NCBI GenBank assembly: GCA_000611775.1
Contig: KK106984.1
Location: forward strand, 2,511,542 to 2,575,541
Source: Umbilicaria muhlenbergii
Taxonomy: Eukaryota > Ascomycota > Lecanoromycetes > Umbilicariales > Umbilicariaceae
Length of the DNA: 64,000 bases
Reading direction: 5' to 3'
Below are positions 11,940-25,823 of the stretch, piece after piece. The number at the start of each line of letters is the position of its first letter. Positions within the stretch are counted from its first letter, which is position 1. The position numbers and the translations under genes were made by a program. The notes beneath the pieces were generated by a model, which saw nothing but the letters and a program-made list of their open reading frames with translations, searched no databases and was not told the origin of the DNA.

Positions 11940-12088
11940 TGTTGACACTTCTGCTTCTGACATCATCAATGACAATGTCAAGATTATGCAGATTATGAAT
12001 TAATGCATATGTTTTAATAATTGATATTTAATTACAGAGAAGAATTTTAATCTAAGAAGCAAAAAGAAGAAAAAGCATGAAGATTAAA
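11940..12088 (+). pseudogene. Possible antisense accessory-gene end of element G1
   Basis: A plus-strand frame after a plausible splice acceptor (ATTACAG near 12,037) ends in a very basic tail read KNFNLRSKKKKKHED before a TAA. It sits between the end of G1 pol and the expected LTR, the slot in which other elements here carry an opposite-strand gene. Weak on its own. Confidence 0.3.
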
Positions 12089-12269
12089 ACTTTTATGTGC
12101 ATGTTAAGCTCATTAATTTAATCACTGTTAATTTATTCAGTTTATTCATCATTAACCTGTTCAGTCATTCAGTTCAGTACATCATTTGAATCATTCAGTT
12201 CAGTTCAACATTTAAGTATAAACTTGACATTATTCTCTTCTTTATTTAATGAGCTCTGTGAGTTGATCA

Positions 12270-13382
12270 TCAACTTTTCTGCTTTGTCATTGATGTATTC
12301 AGTGATTCAGTCAGCTTATTTGAGTACTTTTCATGAAATGTCATTTTCAGTTCAGGTGAGTGTTTAAACTCCTTAATGTTGTATCAAGTCTTGTCAGATG
12401 AGTACTTTTTTCATGTCACTCTGTACTGTAGTTTGTTTTTTCATCAACAGTTATTATTAATTTGTTTAACTTCTCATTCTGATTCAGCCTGTTCAATTAT
12501 TACTGATGATGGTGGTGACTCAATTTGTTCAGGCAAAGGATCATTCACAGTGAGTTGTAATAAAAAGATGTGAAAGACAGAGTATATCTTCATTGACTTA
12601 AGCAGTTTAAGTTTATATGTTTAAATTAATATTTTCTTCTTGATTTAAAAAGGTCCTTCATTCTTATGATTCAGCTTTTTGAACAGGTGAGTCATTTAAA
12701 TATTTTTTATTAACAATCATATTAAATCTCTCACTTGATATGCTGAAGTTAATATTTAAATTCAGTTTGTAAAGTCTTTTTGTTGAAGTTGTGCTGCTGT
12801 CATGTTTTCTTATAACATCATATGTAAAGCTTTCATATGATTTGCTCTGAAATCAACTTTTTTCATCAGAATTTATTCTCTTGTCAGCAGCAGGATGATC
12901 AATCATTCAGGATTAAAACTCATTCAGAAGTAATATTCTTTATTCACAAAAAATGATGAAACTTTGATGAAGTCAAAATCTGCATTATTGACTGTAAATT
13001 CAATTATTAATAATCATTTAGCTCAGTCATCTTGCTGATAATTCACAAATGCTTTAAGGTAATGTTTAACATTCACATTCACATTTTCAGACTACCCGTC
13101 TGTCTTAAGATGAAAAGTGATTGAAGGTTTCAATCTGATTTGAAGTTATTCACACAAGTATTTTTAAAGTAATGTTACAAACTGTGAGTCTTAATCTGAT
13201 GTAATTATCTGTGATAATTCATGAAATCTTCACACATTTTAGAGCAAGAGTTTAATAATGTATTTTATTAATGTTCTCTCATTCTTATTTATTAAATAAA
13301 AGATATAATGTCTCTTCTTGATTAATCTGCAAATGATTATCAGGATTATGTTAAATCCTTCATTTTCAAGTAATTTGATAAT
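12270..13382 (-). pseudogene. G1 Ty3/gypsy: integrase C-half and chromodomain, decayed
   Basis: Conceptual minus-strand reading gives integrase core up to 13,382 (ENEGFN, CRLIKKRHYI), then the post-catalytic part (VKHYLKAFVNYQQDD) near 12,990-13,060. A chromodomain-like end with DKTWYNIKEFKHSPEL follows near 12,330-12,400. Stops replace conserved Trp residues. The frame is cut exactly at 13,382 by G2 and resumes at 40,812. Confidence 0.75.
13378..13382. repeat. Target-site duplication of G2, left copy
   Basis: ATAAT immediately left of the G2 LTR; the identical 5 bases follow the distal LTR at 40,807-40,811. Confidence 0.85.
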
Positions 13383-13790
13383 TGTAACAGGTGATGTCAT
13401 AGTGACTGAAGTGATATTATCATTCAATGAATTATAGATATGATTCAATGAACTGAACAAGATTCAATGAATTATCATGATCATACAATGATCTTAAGGT
13501 TAAGATCAAGTGAGGGAACTAATAATCATAAACTTAAAAGATTGTATTTAATACATGAGTTAAACATGAGCTCCTAACTATGAATCTACCTGTGATTATA
13601 TAGACTCTAAGAGACTCATATGATCAAGATGATCATAATGATTAAACTCTTGATCACTCTGAACAGCTTGATCACTCTGATCAAGGTGATTAAAGTGCTC
13701 AAGCTCTCACTCACTTTAATCACTTCAATCAATATCAGCTGTTTACTGCAAGTGCATACTTTTAAGTACTGTTCTGATTAAGTCATAACA
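13383..13790 (-). repeat. G2 LTR (3' LTR of the minus-strand element)
   Basis: 408 bp, TG...CA termini, same length and clearly similar sequence to 40,399-40,806. Confidence 0.88.
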
Positions 13791-13893
13791 TTAGCTCCCT
13801 TCACAAGGTTTTCATCCTCAGAAATCAAAGTCTCTCATGTTTTACTCTGATGGCAGAAAGATTGCTCAATTCTTAATTCATCACTTTCACTTA

Positions 13894-14121
13894 TGTCAGA
13901 TTATAGCGTTCCTTACTAAAAAGGGAAGTATAGTCAAGGTTCATGACAGCATGAGATATAAATGTATAGAGGTTATATGATCCTAACTATATAAAATTAA
14001 TAACTAAGGAATGAAGGTGAGATCAAGCAGTGCAGAGTTTTCATGTGACTCATTAACACTGTTAAGTCACTTGTAGGGCGCATGCCCTACATGAGTCTTA
14101 GATTGTCATTAACTCATGACA
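13894..14121 (-). repeat. Copy A LTR, left
   Basis: 228 bp, matching 20,507-20,734. Adjacent to it (14,122-14,140) is the complement of a polypurine tract, AAAGAGGAGGCAAT read on the minus strand, as expected for the 3' LTR. Confidence 0.9.
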
Positions 14122-14498
14122 ATTGCCTCCTCTTTATGCGGCGGCCCTTCAGCGCAGAAAGGTGAGTGGCTGTTAAAAAACTCAATTAACAATTGAATCA
14201 GTGATGCAGTGTCAGTGCTGATTAAGTGAGATGATAATGAGATGAGCTTGTCACGTGACAGTGAAACCTTGAGGAGTGAAGAGGTGAAAGTGAAGTCATG
14301 ACAGTGTAAGCATGACAGCACTATGATAGCATAATCAAGGTCACAGGTGATGATATCACAACAAGAGTTTTAAAATATAAATACTGTCAACTCCTCAGCC
14401 TTCTGTCATCAACTTTTGTCAGAGCAGTGACTCATCAAAAAAACATCATCAACACACCCTCAAGATGCATCATCTTCATCATCACAACATCAGTCATT

Positions 14499-15125
14499 AT
14501 GCCTGTAAGTCAGAGAAACAGGCTCTGCACATGCATGATTAATGCATGACATCATATAGCGCTCACTCATTGTCAAGCACTTCACAGGACCTCATGTGCA
14601 CCTCATTGAATCATTTTGCCTTCAATGCAGTTGCTGTTTCATCAAAGATATCACACAGGTTTGTGATACATGTGTGAATGTCAAGTGCGCATACTGCGCA
14701 AACCTTCACAAAGCTTGTCTTTCAGTAAGTTTAACATGCTCACCTGTTGTACTTCATTGATGATTTAAAGTTCTTGTGTGATTCACCTGCAAGATAAACA
14801 CATTGATCTGCTTGATCAATAAAATTAATATCAACACTTCTTCACCTGCTCTCTTGACTGCTCTCAAGGCGCATTAAAAGTGTTATAACAAGAAGATTAC
14901 AGTGCATCTTCATGTTGCTGATCATCATCAGAAGCTGTTTAAATTGAAATCTGTCATCAAGATCAGTCTTCTGCTCCTTAAGCAGATCAAATGCATCAAC
15001 AATGCACTTAAAGATATTCTGAATATCATGTGATATTCAGTTTAATCCCCTTCTCTTCACCTCTGACATGATGACTATGAACAGCTAATGTGCATTCTAT
15101 TTTAAAAGTGTTTGCCTGCCATTGT

Positions 15126-15156
<31 letters not shown>

Positions 15157-15246
15157 GATTTCTCTTCTTTTGAGTCAGAGGAGTCAGAGGAATCAGAGAA
15201 GAATGATGAAAATAAGAAGAAGAACAACAATGATGAAGATGAGTAA
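14499..15246 (+). pseudogene. Antisense accessory gene of copy A: Cys-rich, acidic tail
   Basis: Runs opposite to pol, between pol and the 3' LTR. Suggested model: exon ATGCCT (14,499-14,504), intron 14,505-14,559 (GTAAGT...ATAG), then an open exon 14,560-14,724 of 55 codons. That exon is rich in Cys (CDTCVNVKCAYCANLHKACL and CLQCSCC before it) and ends at GTAAGT. After further exons that I cannot place, a Leu/Lys-rich helical stretch (about 14,860-15,030) and an intact acidic tail of Asp, Glu and Ser (15,127-15,246) end at TAA. Function unknown; the paired Cys suggests a zinc-binding module and the tail a nucleosome or protein contact, both inference. Copy B carries the same gene. Confidence 0.6.
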
Positions 15247-15639
15247 ATAATGTTTTGTCAGCAGTTTGCTGATCTTGTATGATAATTTCTTTTTCCTTTA
15301 ATCCTGATCAGGTATACTGTTATGATGATAATAATATTATGTTTCCTGTGTGCCTTGCTGATGATTCACCTTCTTTAATGAACTTGTCATCCTTGACTCT
15401 TGCTGTAAATCACTTATAAGGCCTCAATAAAATCTGTAAAATCTTTTAAGGAAAATCAGGAAAGAGTGTTCTTATGATGTTAATTAAATCTTTTTAAATC
15501 ACTTCTTTCTACACTCTTTTAATTTATTGTTAAAGGCTGCATGCATTTCCTGTGCATCTTTTAAGTTCTTTTTTAACACTCATTGATCATATTCTTCTGA
15601 TCAACCCTTTCATCTCACTTTGTACAGGATTTCATTCCT

Positions 15640-18600
15640 GAATTTTCAGTGATTTAAAATCTCTTCAACTTCATATTCTTCTTTGTCATCAATTAACTTT
15701 GAAGGCGGCAGTAATGATTCAAAGTCATCATCAGCTCTGCACTGATATGACTTCAAGTAAAAGACGTGAAAAACATTATGAATTTAATAAATAAATAATA
15801 AAGTTAACCTGTAAGCCTGCTTCCCTATTAAGTCTTCAATCTGAAATGATTTAATGAATTTGTGAGATAATTTCCTGCTTAAGCACTTCTGTCATAAGTT
15901 CTTCATGAATAACATTATCAAGTCTCTCACATTATAGGTCTTGAGTTTATGTTTGACATCATAATATTTTGCTTAAGAATTAACTACATTTTCTCATCAT
16001 TGTGACAGTGCTTTTTATATGTCATGAAATCATTTCATCTGATCTTTAACTGCAGGTACTTTCTCTTTTCTGAAGTCATTCTTGACTTTAAATCTTACTT
16101 CTGAATGATAAGCATACATGACATAGAAAGGGCTGCACTTTATTGATGTTTGCATTTCATTATTGTAAGTGAATTCTGTCAGAGGTAAAAGGTTCATTCA
16201 GTTGTCTTGTTCATCTGAGCAATAATAATGAAGATAATGTTTCAAGGTTTAATTTTGCTGTTCTGTCTGTCTGTCTGTTTGCAGGTGAAAGACAGTGCTT
16301 AATTGATGCTTCATTCTTAAATAATAGCACATTTCTGATCAGAAAGTGCTTGTGAAAACTGATCTCTGATCAGAGACAGCCCTTTTTGATACACTGAATC
16401 AGCATATTATTTCCTCATAAAACAAGTCAGTCAACTCTGTTGCTGTAACTGTTTTTGTGATTTGAATGTATTGAGTCATTTTTGTGTACTGATTCATAAT
16501 CATTAAGATCACATCATAGATGCAATCCTTGCACTTACTTGATGACAAGTCAATGATAAAATTTATTGTGACTTGCTGTCATGATTCTTCTGGCTGAGGC
16601 AACGCCTGTAGCTCATCATAAGGATGATGTTTAAGCACTTTCACCCTTTGACAGATGTTGCATGACACAACATAATCTTTAACATCTTGACTCATATCAA
16701 TTCAATAATATTTGCAGTTAATTAATTCAAGGATTCTTTCTACTCTGAAATGCTCTGTTAAAGCATCATCATGATGATGTTTCAAGATCTCTGCCCTTAC
16801 AGACTCTTCTTCTGAAATGTATATTTATTCCTCATGAAATAAAAGGCCTTCAGAGTCAAACCTTCAGAGACTTTCAGCTTTAGCCTTGCACTTCACTGAT
16901 GTACAATCAGCATTGCGTGTCACTTCTACAAATGAATCATCATTTTGTAGAGTTTGAATCAAATCTCTTAAAGGTAAACTCAGGCTTTCATCAATTATTT
17001 CATGAATGACAAGATCTCTTATCATCACATGTGAAATGAGTTGTTTGCAATTAACAGTTTCAGTGACAGGGTTAAGCTATTTCACAGTTATGTCACAATC
17101 ATCATGAGCAGATGTTTTGTTGTCACTTCTTTAACATTCTTTCTGAAGTTTAAGATCTTTAATCTCAGTCATTCTCTTCACCTCTGTGAGCAGCTGCCTC
17201 ACAATAGGGGCATATCTGAGTGAGAATATGTTCACAAGAGTGATTAACTTTCTCTGAAGTGTTGAGAGTAATTTCTTTATAATTTCATTCATCTCTTCAA
17301 CATCCCTGTAGTCTGATCACCTTGACAGCACATCAGCAGGGTTGGTTTTTTCAAACTGATGCAGAATATTGAAATCAAAAGCAGTGAACTTCATTGCTCA
17401 TCATGCTTGCCTGTCATTCAATTCCTTCACGTTCATAAATCCAAATAAATTATTATGATCAGTCAATACCTCTATGATATGACAACTGCCTTAAAGGTAG
17501 TGTCATCAGTGTTTAAACATCATAATGATGACAAGAAGCTAATGATCATGAGTTTCATATAAAATCTCTGAAGGAGACAACTTTCTAAATAAAAACACAA
17601 CTGAATGTCACTAACTGTTATTCAACAGCTGAGACAGGATGTCAGTGAGATTAATGATTAATGCATAAATTTTCAACTGTATAAATAACTTCAGATCAAA
17701 GTGAAACAGGATAAATGCTGTAATAAAGAACTCAAAAAGGTGATTAAACACCTTCTTTGCATCATGTAAGAATTAAAAAGACTAAAACTTCTTTTCATCC
17801 TTGCTAACTTTCATAAGATTTGTCAAGGGGGCTGCAACTTGTGAATAGCACTTAATAAAGTGTATATAAAAGTTCACAAAGCTCAGGAAGACTTGTACTT
17901 AATGAAAAGTAATTAATAATGATCAGTACTGTATGATGTTCACTCATCATGAATTCATCACTACAACTTCAGTTGTGATAATAAACCCTAGGAATTTCAC
18001 CTTGATAATGAAGAATTCACACTTCTTAAGATTCATGTAGAGTTGAAATCAACAGAATTGATCTAACACCTGTTTAACATGCTCTCAGTGTTTCACTGAT
18101 GATCCTGAATATATAAGAATGTCATCTAGATAGACAACACAAAAGACATTCACAAGCTAAATCAGAACTTGATTGATGTAAGCATGAAACATAGCTGATG
18201 CATTTGACAATAAAAAAGACATGAACATATACTCAAAGTGACTGTAATGAGTGTGAAACAAAATTTTACACTCATCACCCTCCTTGATGAAAATACAGTG
18301 ATAGGAATTCTTTAAATATAACTTCATAAATAGCTTAACTTCAATAAGCTGATTCAACATTTCACTTATAAGAGGTAACAGGTGCCTGTTCTTGATGATC
18401 ATCTTATTAAACACTTGATAATAAAAACATAAGAGCAGCCCTTCATCTTTCTTTAAAACAAAAAGGATGAGTGCTTCTGCAGAGCTCATGAAATGATGAA
18501 TTCAACCTTTCATTAAGACATCATTTAAATATTCTTGTAACACCTCTAGCTCAGTATTGAAGAGGTTATACAAAGAGTCATAAAATGAATCTGTGTCATT

Positions 18601-20420
18601 CAAGTCAATTGCATGATCAATGATCTTATGAGATGAAAAGAGGTAAACATTCTCTGTTGAGAAAACATCTGCATAATCAATGTACTACTCAGGTAAAGCT
18701 TATGTTATTTCAGAACTTTATATAAACACCTATGATGCAGCGTCATCACTCAGACTGACTCATATCATGATGTAAACAGCAGAGTGATTTTGAATCTCAC
18801 TTATGAATTCATCAGGTGACTGTAACTAAATAAACTGCTTCTTAATATTAAAGCAACACGCCTTCATTCTGCAGTCAATTAACACATGTTCAGTCTTCAA
18901 TGAAAAGAGTTCAAGGATAAGGGGTGATCCTGAATTATTCAATGTATAAAAAACATGTTCACATTCAAAAGAATGTCCTCAACTGTCAGTAAGCTAATAA
19001 AACACATGATAAACAAAAAAGCAGTAAGCCTTCTGATCATTCAAGAATTAAGATTGAGGAAACAAGCCCTTCATATGAGTCAATTGATGCTCAATAATGA
19101 AATGTTGTGAAATCACATTGACTTCAGCTCAAATGTTCAATAAGGCTTGCATGAGTATGACATCATCATTGTGAAGAACTTGTTCATCAACAATTAAATT
19201 AAACTCTGAGGCTACTTTTGTTCAGCACTTCAGCAGCATGAAGCCTTCACTGAAGTGTTCTCATTTTTTGATGCTGAAACAGCTGCAATCAGAGTCTTAT
19301 TCAAGTTTGAGTTTTTCACAGGCTGTGAATAATCAGGGGAATAATGTTCCTTTTAATTGCAATTTCAACAAGTCATGTGTGACAAGTCCTTTGTTTCAGG
19401 AGTCTTCACTGATTCACTTTTACATTTATTATCTCACTTGCTCTTCATCTTGCCCTCATCAGGCTTATGATCCTTATTCTCAGCAGGCTTCAACAGTGAC
19501 TCAGGTTTACAGCTGAGGATAACTGTCATATTAGAATTTGCTTTCAATTTCATGATGCTTCTCAAACATAGATTATTCTTCAGGTGTGCAGTCAAGGTGA
19601 TGATTCTCTTTTAAGTTGTGAGTAAGTCCTGATAATTCATCAAGGCTGCATGAACCTCAGGTTTTAATTTTGTGAAGAAGTGAATCCTCATGTGCTCTTC
19701 ACTGTAGAGAGGTAACTGAGCTTTCAAGGTGCTTAAATAACTATTGAAAGCTTGAACTGATTGATGAGGTAGTTGAACAGCATCATTATACAGCTGAGTG
19801 ATGTGAAGCTGATGATTCACAGGGTCCTCAATAATGTTGAGCAGGAATTTTATAAAATCATCTCAGGTAACAGTGAAATAATCTTTAATCTCATCATTTT
19901 GCAGTCACACCTCCTTTGATTCACCCTTTAAATATTACATGACATAAATCACCTTATCCTCCTCATGAGGGAAATCAGCTGAGTTAAAATGAAAGGTATT
20001 TCTTGCATCTCACATTTAATTCAGGTGCTCTTTCATGTTCTTGTCATAATATAATGATAACTCCTTTGCCTGAATCCTTGATCATACATTTCATATTGAC
20101 AGTGTTTCATCAGCGCAGCACTTGCTCATTACAGACTCAGCATTCATAAAGTCAAGGAATCTCTCAGCTGAGGTATCAACATGAGTAACAGAGTCTTTAA
20201 GTAGGTTAACTTTCAGTGTCAAGACTTTCATTCAGAGCTGCTGCAGCTCTTGTTGCTTAAGAAGTTCATCTCACTGTCATCTCACTTGCATGATCTCATC
20301 ATTAATGTTGTGCATCATTTCACCTGAGGATCCTCCACTCATGAGGTTCACTTCACTGATGTCAGAGGAAATGAGTGATGTTTCACAGTCATTTTGTTAA
20401 TTCTTCATCATCATGTCTCA
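15640..20420 (-). pseudogene. Copy A gag-pol, interrupted by stops
   Basis: Minus-strand order from the right: gag about 20,410-19,200 (segment 19,611-19,820 encodes a typical retrotransposon gag block, LPHQSVQAFNSYLS), then protease, reverse transcriptase about 18,600-17,830 with YLDD intact near 18,133-18,150, RNase H about 17,700-17,330, integrase about 16,700-15,950 and chromodomain near 15,700. No long open frame remains. Most stops are TGA where related elements have Trp. Confidence 0.8.
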
Positions 20421-20506
20421 TTCTGCTTCAGAAGTTTAATGTAGTTGATTTCAAGTCTGCATCTTATCTCAGGCCATCATCCTTTGAAAGGTAAAGTTAT
20501 TAAAAC

Positions 20507-20734
20507 TGTCAGATTATAATGTTCCTTACTAGAAAGAGAAGTATAGTCAAGGTTCATGACAGCATGAGATATAAATATATAGAGGTTATATGATTCTAAT
20601 TATATAAAACTAATAACTAAGGAATGAAGGTGAGATCAAGCAGTGCAGAGTTTTCATGTGACTTGTTAACATTGTCAAGCTGCTTGTAGGGTGCATGCTC
20701 TACGTGAGTCTCAGATTGCCACTAACCCGTGACA
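20507..20734 (-). repeat. Copy A LTR, right
   Basis: 228 bp, direct repeat of 13,894-14,121; ends ...CCCGTGACA against ...CTCATGACA in the left copy, a C/T difference typical of the local decay. Confidence 0.9.
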
Positions 20735-20799
20735 ACTTGACTGATCATATCATTAATTTTAAAAATCTTGTCATGTGACCTTGTCATCACTGTGTCTCT

Positions 20800-21087
20800 G
20801 ATGACTGTGAGTGTTTCATGTCTTCAGAATCTGACTGTTGCAGTTCTTATGTTCAGTCAGATGTTGCTTATGACCTTGTGATCTTTTCAGCTGAGTTGAA
20901 TCATGTCAGAGAGGAACTTCTTCATTTATGAAAGAAAAAGACAGATGTTTCTGCTAAAAAGTGAAAGTTAAAGATGAAGAAAGAGAGACTTCACAAACAA
21001 ATTACTTTTCTTAAGAAGTGACAGATGAATCTGATTCATACTGAGCTTTAAAACATCAAAGAACTGAAGCAGGAGGAATTAACTTAA
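20800..21087 (+). pseudogene. Antisense accessory gene of G2: Cys start, coiled-coil end
   Basis: A 96-codon plus-strand reading, broken only by three TGA and one TAA before the terminal TAA, lies opposite to pol at its 3' side. It opens with several Cys (DDCECF, SDCCSSY). It continues as a charged heptad-like helix (LNHVREELLHL, KLKMKKERLHKQITFLKK, NIKELKQEEL). The TGA stops fit lost Trp codons. This part resembles long coiled-coil tails seen in many fungal repeat-associated hypothetical proteins; function unknown. Confidence 0.5.
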
Positions 21088-21283
21088 AGTTAAATTATTA
21101 ATTCTTTTTTTAACTTCTTTGAATCCTTCATCATTTTTAATGACTGACTGACAGCAGGTTCCTCTGATGAAATTGATGTAACTTTGCTGAATAATGAGTA
21201 AAGTTCTCCTCTGACTCTCATGTGTTTCCTGCAGTGTTATAACCTTTTCATTTAATCAGATAATAAGGTTCATCATTTACTTC

Positions 21284-24200
21284 TTATTGATTTAAAATCT
21301 TCTTTACTTTGAACTCAGCATCTTGACTCTCAGGGTTAATCTCAGATGAATTATCTTGTAATGATGTTTTCAAGTCTGCTGATTCAAGTAAAAATACATG
21401 AAATACTGAGTGTATCTGCATGACTGATGAAAGTTTAAGTTCATAGTTGACACTTTCTTTCTTCTTTAAAATGTGAAATGATCTCAACTTCTTGTGATTC
21501 AACTTGTTGCTTGATCACTTCATCTTGATGTTATGACACAGAAGATATACTTTATCTCTCTTTTTAAGAGTAAGTCTCTTATCTCTTTTTTTATTATAAT
21601 ATATCACTGACTTTTTTGAGATAAATTTTATGTTTCACTGAAGTTTCTAATGAAGATTCTTTAGATGATTCACTTATATTTTTGCTTTTTATGTTATTAT
21701 TATCAGCTCTCTTCCTTCATTCATTGATGAGTTGAATTTATAATTAATGTAAAATGATGACACTTCTGTTGACTCTGTTGCTGCTGTATTATAAGTTAAC
21801 TGAGCTACTGATAAGAGTTCTACTCAATTGATTTGTTGATAATTAACATAGCAGCATAAGTACTGTTTTAATGTTTGATTTAAGCATTCAGTCTGTTCAT
21901 TCATCTGAGGATGATATGCAGTGAACAGCTTGTGATGAATTCTTAACTGATTCATTAATGACTTTCAAAACTTGAAGATGAAGAGTTTATCTCTGTCTGA
22001 GATTATTTCTTCTGATAGCCCGTGATTGATGATTATAATTTTTAAGAATGTGTACATTAATTCTTCTGCTGATAATGACTTCTTATATGATAAGAATTAT
22101 CTGTACTTCATGAGTCAGTCTGTTATAATCAGTATTGCATTATACAATACTTTCATCAGGGGTTCTTTTGATTTTGACAGTTTTATCATGAAATCTAGTG
22201 TGATGCTCAATCATGATTATGACAGTGTTAATGATGACTTTAATAATCTGTATAACTTATGATGTTCTGCTTTATTCTTTTGACAGGTATCACATTTTTA
22301 AATAATTTCTTCAACTTTCTTCCTCAATCATGAGAAGTAATATGTTCATGTGAGTCATTTCACTGTCTTTTCAACTCCTTGATGTTCATTTACTTTGTTA
22401 AAATGAAATTCTTCTATCAGCATCTCTCATAAGCTGACTGACACATAAATCAAGTCTTAAAAAAGTAAGAGATCTTCTTACTTTTCAAAGCTTTCATGAT
22501 CATTGATATTTTAAAGAACTTGTTGTGCTAACTTGTCATTCTTCAACACTTTTTGAACTCAACTTTCAAAAATGTTATCCTCAACTTTTATCATAAAGTT
22601 GACTTCTTTATTGTATGTTATGCTCTCTTGCTCATTCTTTCAAAGGATGATCTGATTCATGACTGACTTTTTCTGCAGATAATTAACTCATTTGTTAAAA
22701 GCATCTGCTTTGATGTTCTCTGATCCTTTTCAGTAATGAATCTTGAAATTGTATTGTGATAATTTCTCTGATTAATGAACTTGTCTTCAGTTCAGGACCT
22801 TTGTTGTCATGAAGTATAACAGATTTTTATAATCTGAATACACCTGAATCTCATGCTTTGGTTCTTTAAGATATACATGTCATTGCTTAAATGCATCAAT
22901 AATGATTAACAGCTTCTTGTCATGTATCTTGTAACTCTGTTCAGCACCTAAAAGCTTTCATGAGTAGTAAGTTACTGATCTTAGATGTCTTTTATCATTT
23001 GATTGATTAATGCATGCTTTTATAACTCCGTCTGATGTGTTCATCTTGAGTGTAATAAACTTCTCAGGGTTGAAACTCATGAGAATTGATTATGATGTGA
23101 AGTGCTTTTTTAGCTCTTTGAAGGATCTCTGTGCTTCAGTAAATTAAATAAACTTTCAGTCTTTCTTTGTCAACTCTGTTAGAGGTGTCATGATTTTAAA
23201 ATATTTCTTAATAAACTTCTTATAGAAGTTTGCAAAGCTTAGAAAGGATTGTACTTCCTTAATACTCATCAGAACTGATCATTCAATCATGAAATTAATT
23301 TTTTTCAGATTCATTCATAGATCTTCTGATGTGATGATAAATCTGAGGAATTGAACTTCCTTGACATGAAAAAGACTCTTCTCAGGCTTAACTCACAAGT
23401 CAGCATTCTTTAACACTTGTAAAACTTTTTGAACATATTTGATGTGTTGCTCTTTCATTTTCAAGTACATCAGTATGTCATCAAGGTAGATGATCATGAA
23501 CTGATTTAAATATTATCATAAAATGTTGTTGATAAAAGTCTGAAAAGTCACGGGGGTGTTGATTAATCTGAATGATATTATCAAGTACTCATATAGCTCT
23601 GAGCATGTCTGAAATGTTGTTTTTTATTCATCACCTTTCTTTATCTGTATCTGGTTGAATGCTCTTGAGATGTTAAACTTCATGAATCATTATATTCTCT
23701 GAAATCTGTCCTGCAGTTTTGACATAAGCAGCAGTGAGTAATTGTTCTTTATCATTATGTTGTTTAATGTTTTATAATTAACACACAACCTCAATGATCT
23801 GTCAGATTTTGGGACAAACAATATCAGATATTCAGCTGAAGACTGAGATTCTTGAATGAATTCTTTTCATAAGTTCTCCTTTAAATATTCTCATAATGCA
23901 TTTAACTTCTGAGGTGACAATGAGTATATGAGTTACTTCATTGATTTGCACTCTTTCATGATCTTAATTTCATGATTTTATTTTTAATATTTCAATAAAA
24001 CATCCTGTTCCTTTACTGCTGTAAACAACTCTTCAAAGTCTTTGTATTCTTTAGGGATAAATAACTTAATAATAAGGTTTCAGTCATCATTGACTCTTCT
24101 AATTCACAGTATCTTTGCATCAGGATTTTTTAATTCCTCATGCATCTCTTCTGCTGTCATAATGAAGACTTTCACTCCTTCAGGTAAGTGCAGGACTGAA

Positions 24201-25363
24201 TATAACTTCATAAAGATATTATCTTTAATGAAGTATATCTTGTTCTCAGCTCAATCAATCATGAGATTAATTGTTCAAAGTTAAAATATACTTAAGATTA
24301 TGTCACTTCCTGACTGCTCTGTAATGTCAAAACTGATTTTCTCTCAGTGTTGACTTATTCAGATAGGTGTCAGAACAGTTTCTTCATTCACATGATTATT
24401 ATTATGTTTCATAAGGGTTTCATCAAACCCTTGAAGTGAATAAGAATTTCACTTTTTCTGAATTTCTATCTCATTCAATTTTGTGAATCATGAATTTAAG
24501 AAATTCCCTGTACAGTCACTGTTAATTAACAGTTTAACTGAGTGACCTTTTACTTTAATTCAGACATGAAAGTTGCTCATGTTTTCTGTGACAGTGATTT
24601 CTTTAGCAATCATCTTTTTCAGAGACTTTAATTCAGGTGTCTCTGAGAGCCTCTGATTTAAAAAGCTCTTTAGTTTTTTAAATTAAATAAGAGGAATCTC
24701 AGATTCTCTCTCACATATTTAAAGTCTTTTGAGTCAACTTTCTTGTCTGAGTACTGTATCAGGTTTAACTTTAAGTATTCACTTCAAAGTTCTTAAACTT
24801 TCATGCATAGTTTTCTTGAGATGTGTGCTCTGTTAAGGGTAACATACTCTCCTTTCATGATGAACTTTAAGTTTTTCAGTGATGTTTCTCTGAGTATATT
24901 CTGATAATTCATATCCTTGGTTTCATCTTTCTGAGTGAACATGTTCTTAATTGTTCACAGGATTCACTCCTGCAACTGATTTATGTAATTTTCATAATTC
25001 TTGAAAGATTCTTTCATCACTTTGAATACTTCTTCATAAGTTTTTAATCATTGTTCTTCATGAGTGAATGCTTAAATATCATCATTCTTCTTGATGAGTT
25101 CTTCTGAGTCATCAGAGTTTATTACTTTCATGAAGTCTTCCTCCTCATTAGATGAGAGCATTGTTTCATCACTGTTAATGTAATTGCCTTTCTGACTGAA
25201 CTGATCTCATCAAACTTGTTATTTCTTCAAGTTCACGGCTTGATTTAAATGAGAGGTGATGACATATTCTCTTATCCTCTTAAGTTGACATGAGAATCAC
25301 TTAAAGTCATCTTTATCACTTCAGTGTGTGCAACAGTCATCATCATAACATGTTGTTTAAGAC
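21284..25363 (-). pseudogene. G2 pol: protease to chromodomain, decayed
   Basis: Minus-strand reading. The segment 21,502-21,284 gives the integrase C-terminal region (KKLRSFHILKKKESVNYELK, HSVFHVFLLE), which precedes a chromodomain in chromoviruses. Reverse transcriptase has YLDD near 23,468-23,500. The pol frame is broken throughout. The gag part is displaced beyond G3 to 39,431-40,398. Confidence 0.75.
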
Positions 25364-25368
25364 ATAAC
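25364..25368. repeat. Target-site duplication of G3, left copy
   Basis: ATAAC directly before the G3 LTR; identical to 39,426-39,430 after the distal LTR. Confidence 0.85.
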
Positions 25369-25823
25369 TGTAAGCGTACTATCATGAGGTAATATCTTAA
25401 CTAAGGAATTATGAAGCTATGTGACAATAATGACTTAAGCTTATAATTGATGATTCACAATAATATGATATTGCTAGTAGGTAGAGAATTATTATTAAGA
25501 AAGAAAGTGAGACACATTCTGACCTCATAATATATTTCTTCTGAAGTTAACCTGCTTGAGGAAGATCTCATGAAGCAGTCACCTCAGTGAAGTTATCTTC
25601 ATGAGGTGTTCATTACTGAATCACACCTTCATGAGGTGTCATCAATGATGTTAACTCTTTTAATCACTTTCATGAAGTGTTGAGAGTGATGTTTATCAGC
25701 TGAGCTCTCTCATAAGGTTGATTCACTAATGAAAGTTATCTTCATAAGACTGCATTGTTGTTAAACATAACTTTTCTTATTTTGAACTAGCACTTGATGA
25801 GTTCTATACATTGAATGCTCACA
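25369..25823 (-). repeat. G3 LTR (3' LTR of the minus-strand element)
   Basis: 455 bp, paired with 38,971-39,425 of identical length. Confidence 0.88.

Larger units (their letters stand above)
13894..20734 (-). mobile_element. Copy A: Ty3/gypsy chromovirus-type LTR retrotransposon, decayed
   Basis: 6,841 bp with two 228-bp direct LTRs at both ends. Flanks are ACTTA (13,889-13,893) and ACTTG (20,735-20,739), a 5-bp target duplication with one transition. Gag-pol lies on the minus strand and an accessory gene on the plus strand. Same family as copy B: LTR length, gag, RT and the accessory gene all correspond. Inserted about 100 bp inside the 3' LTR of G2. Confidence 0.9.
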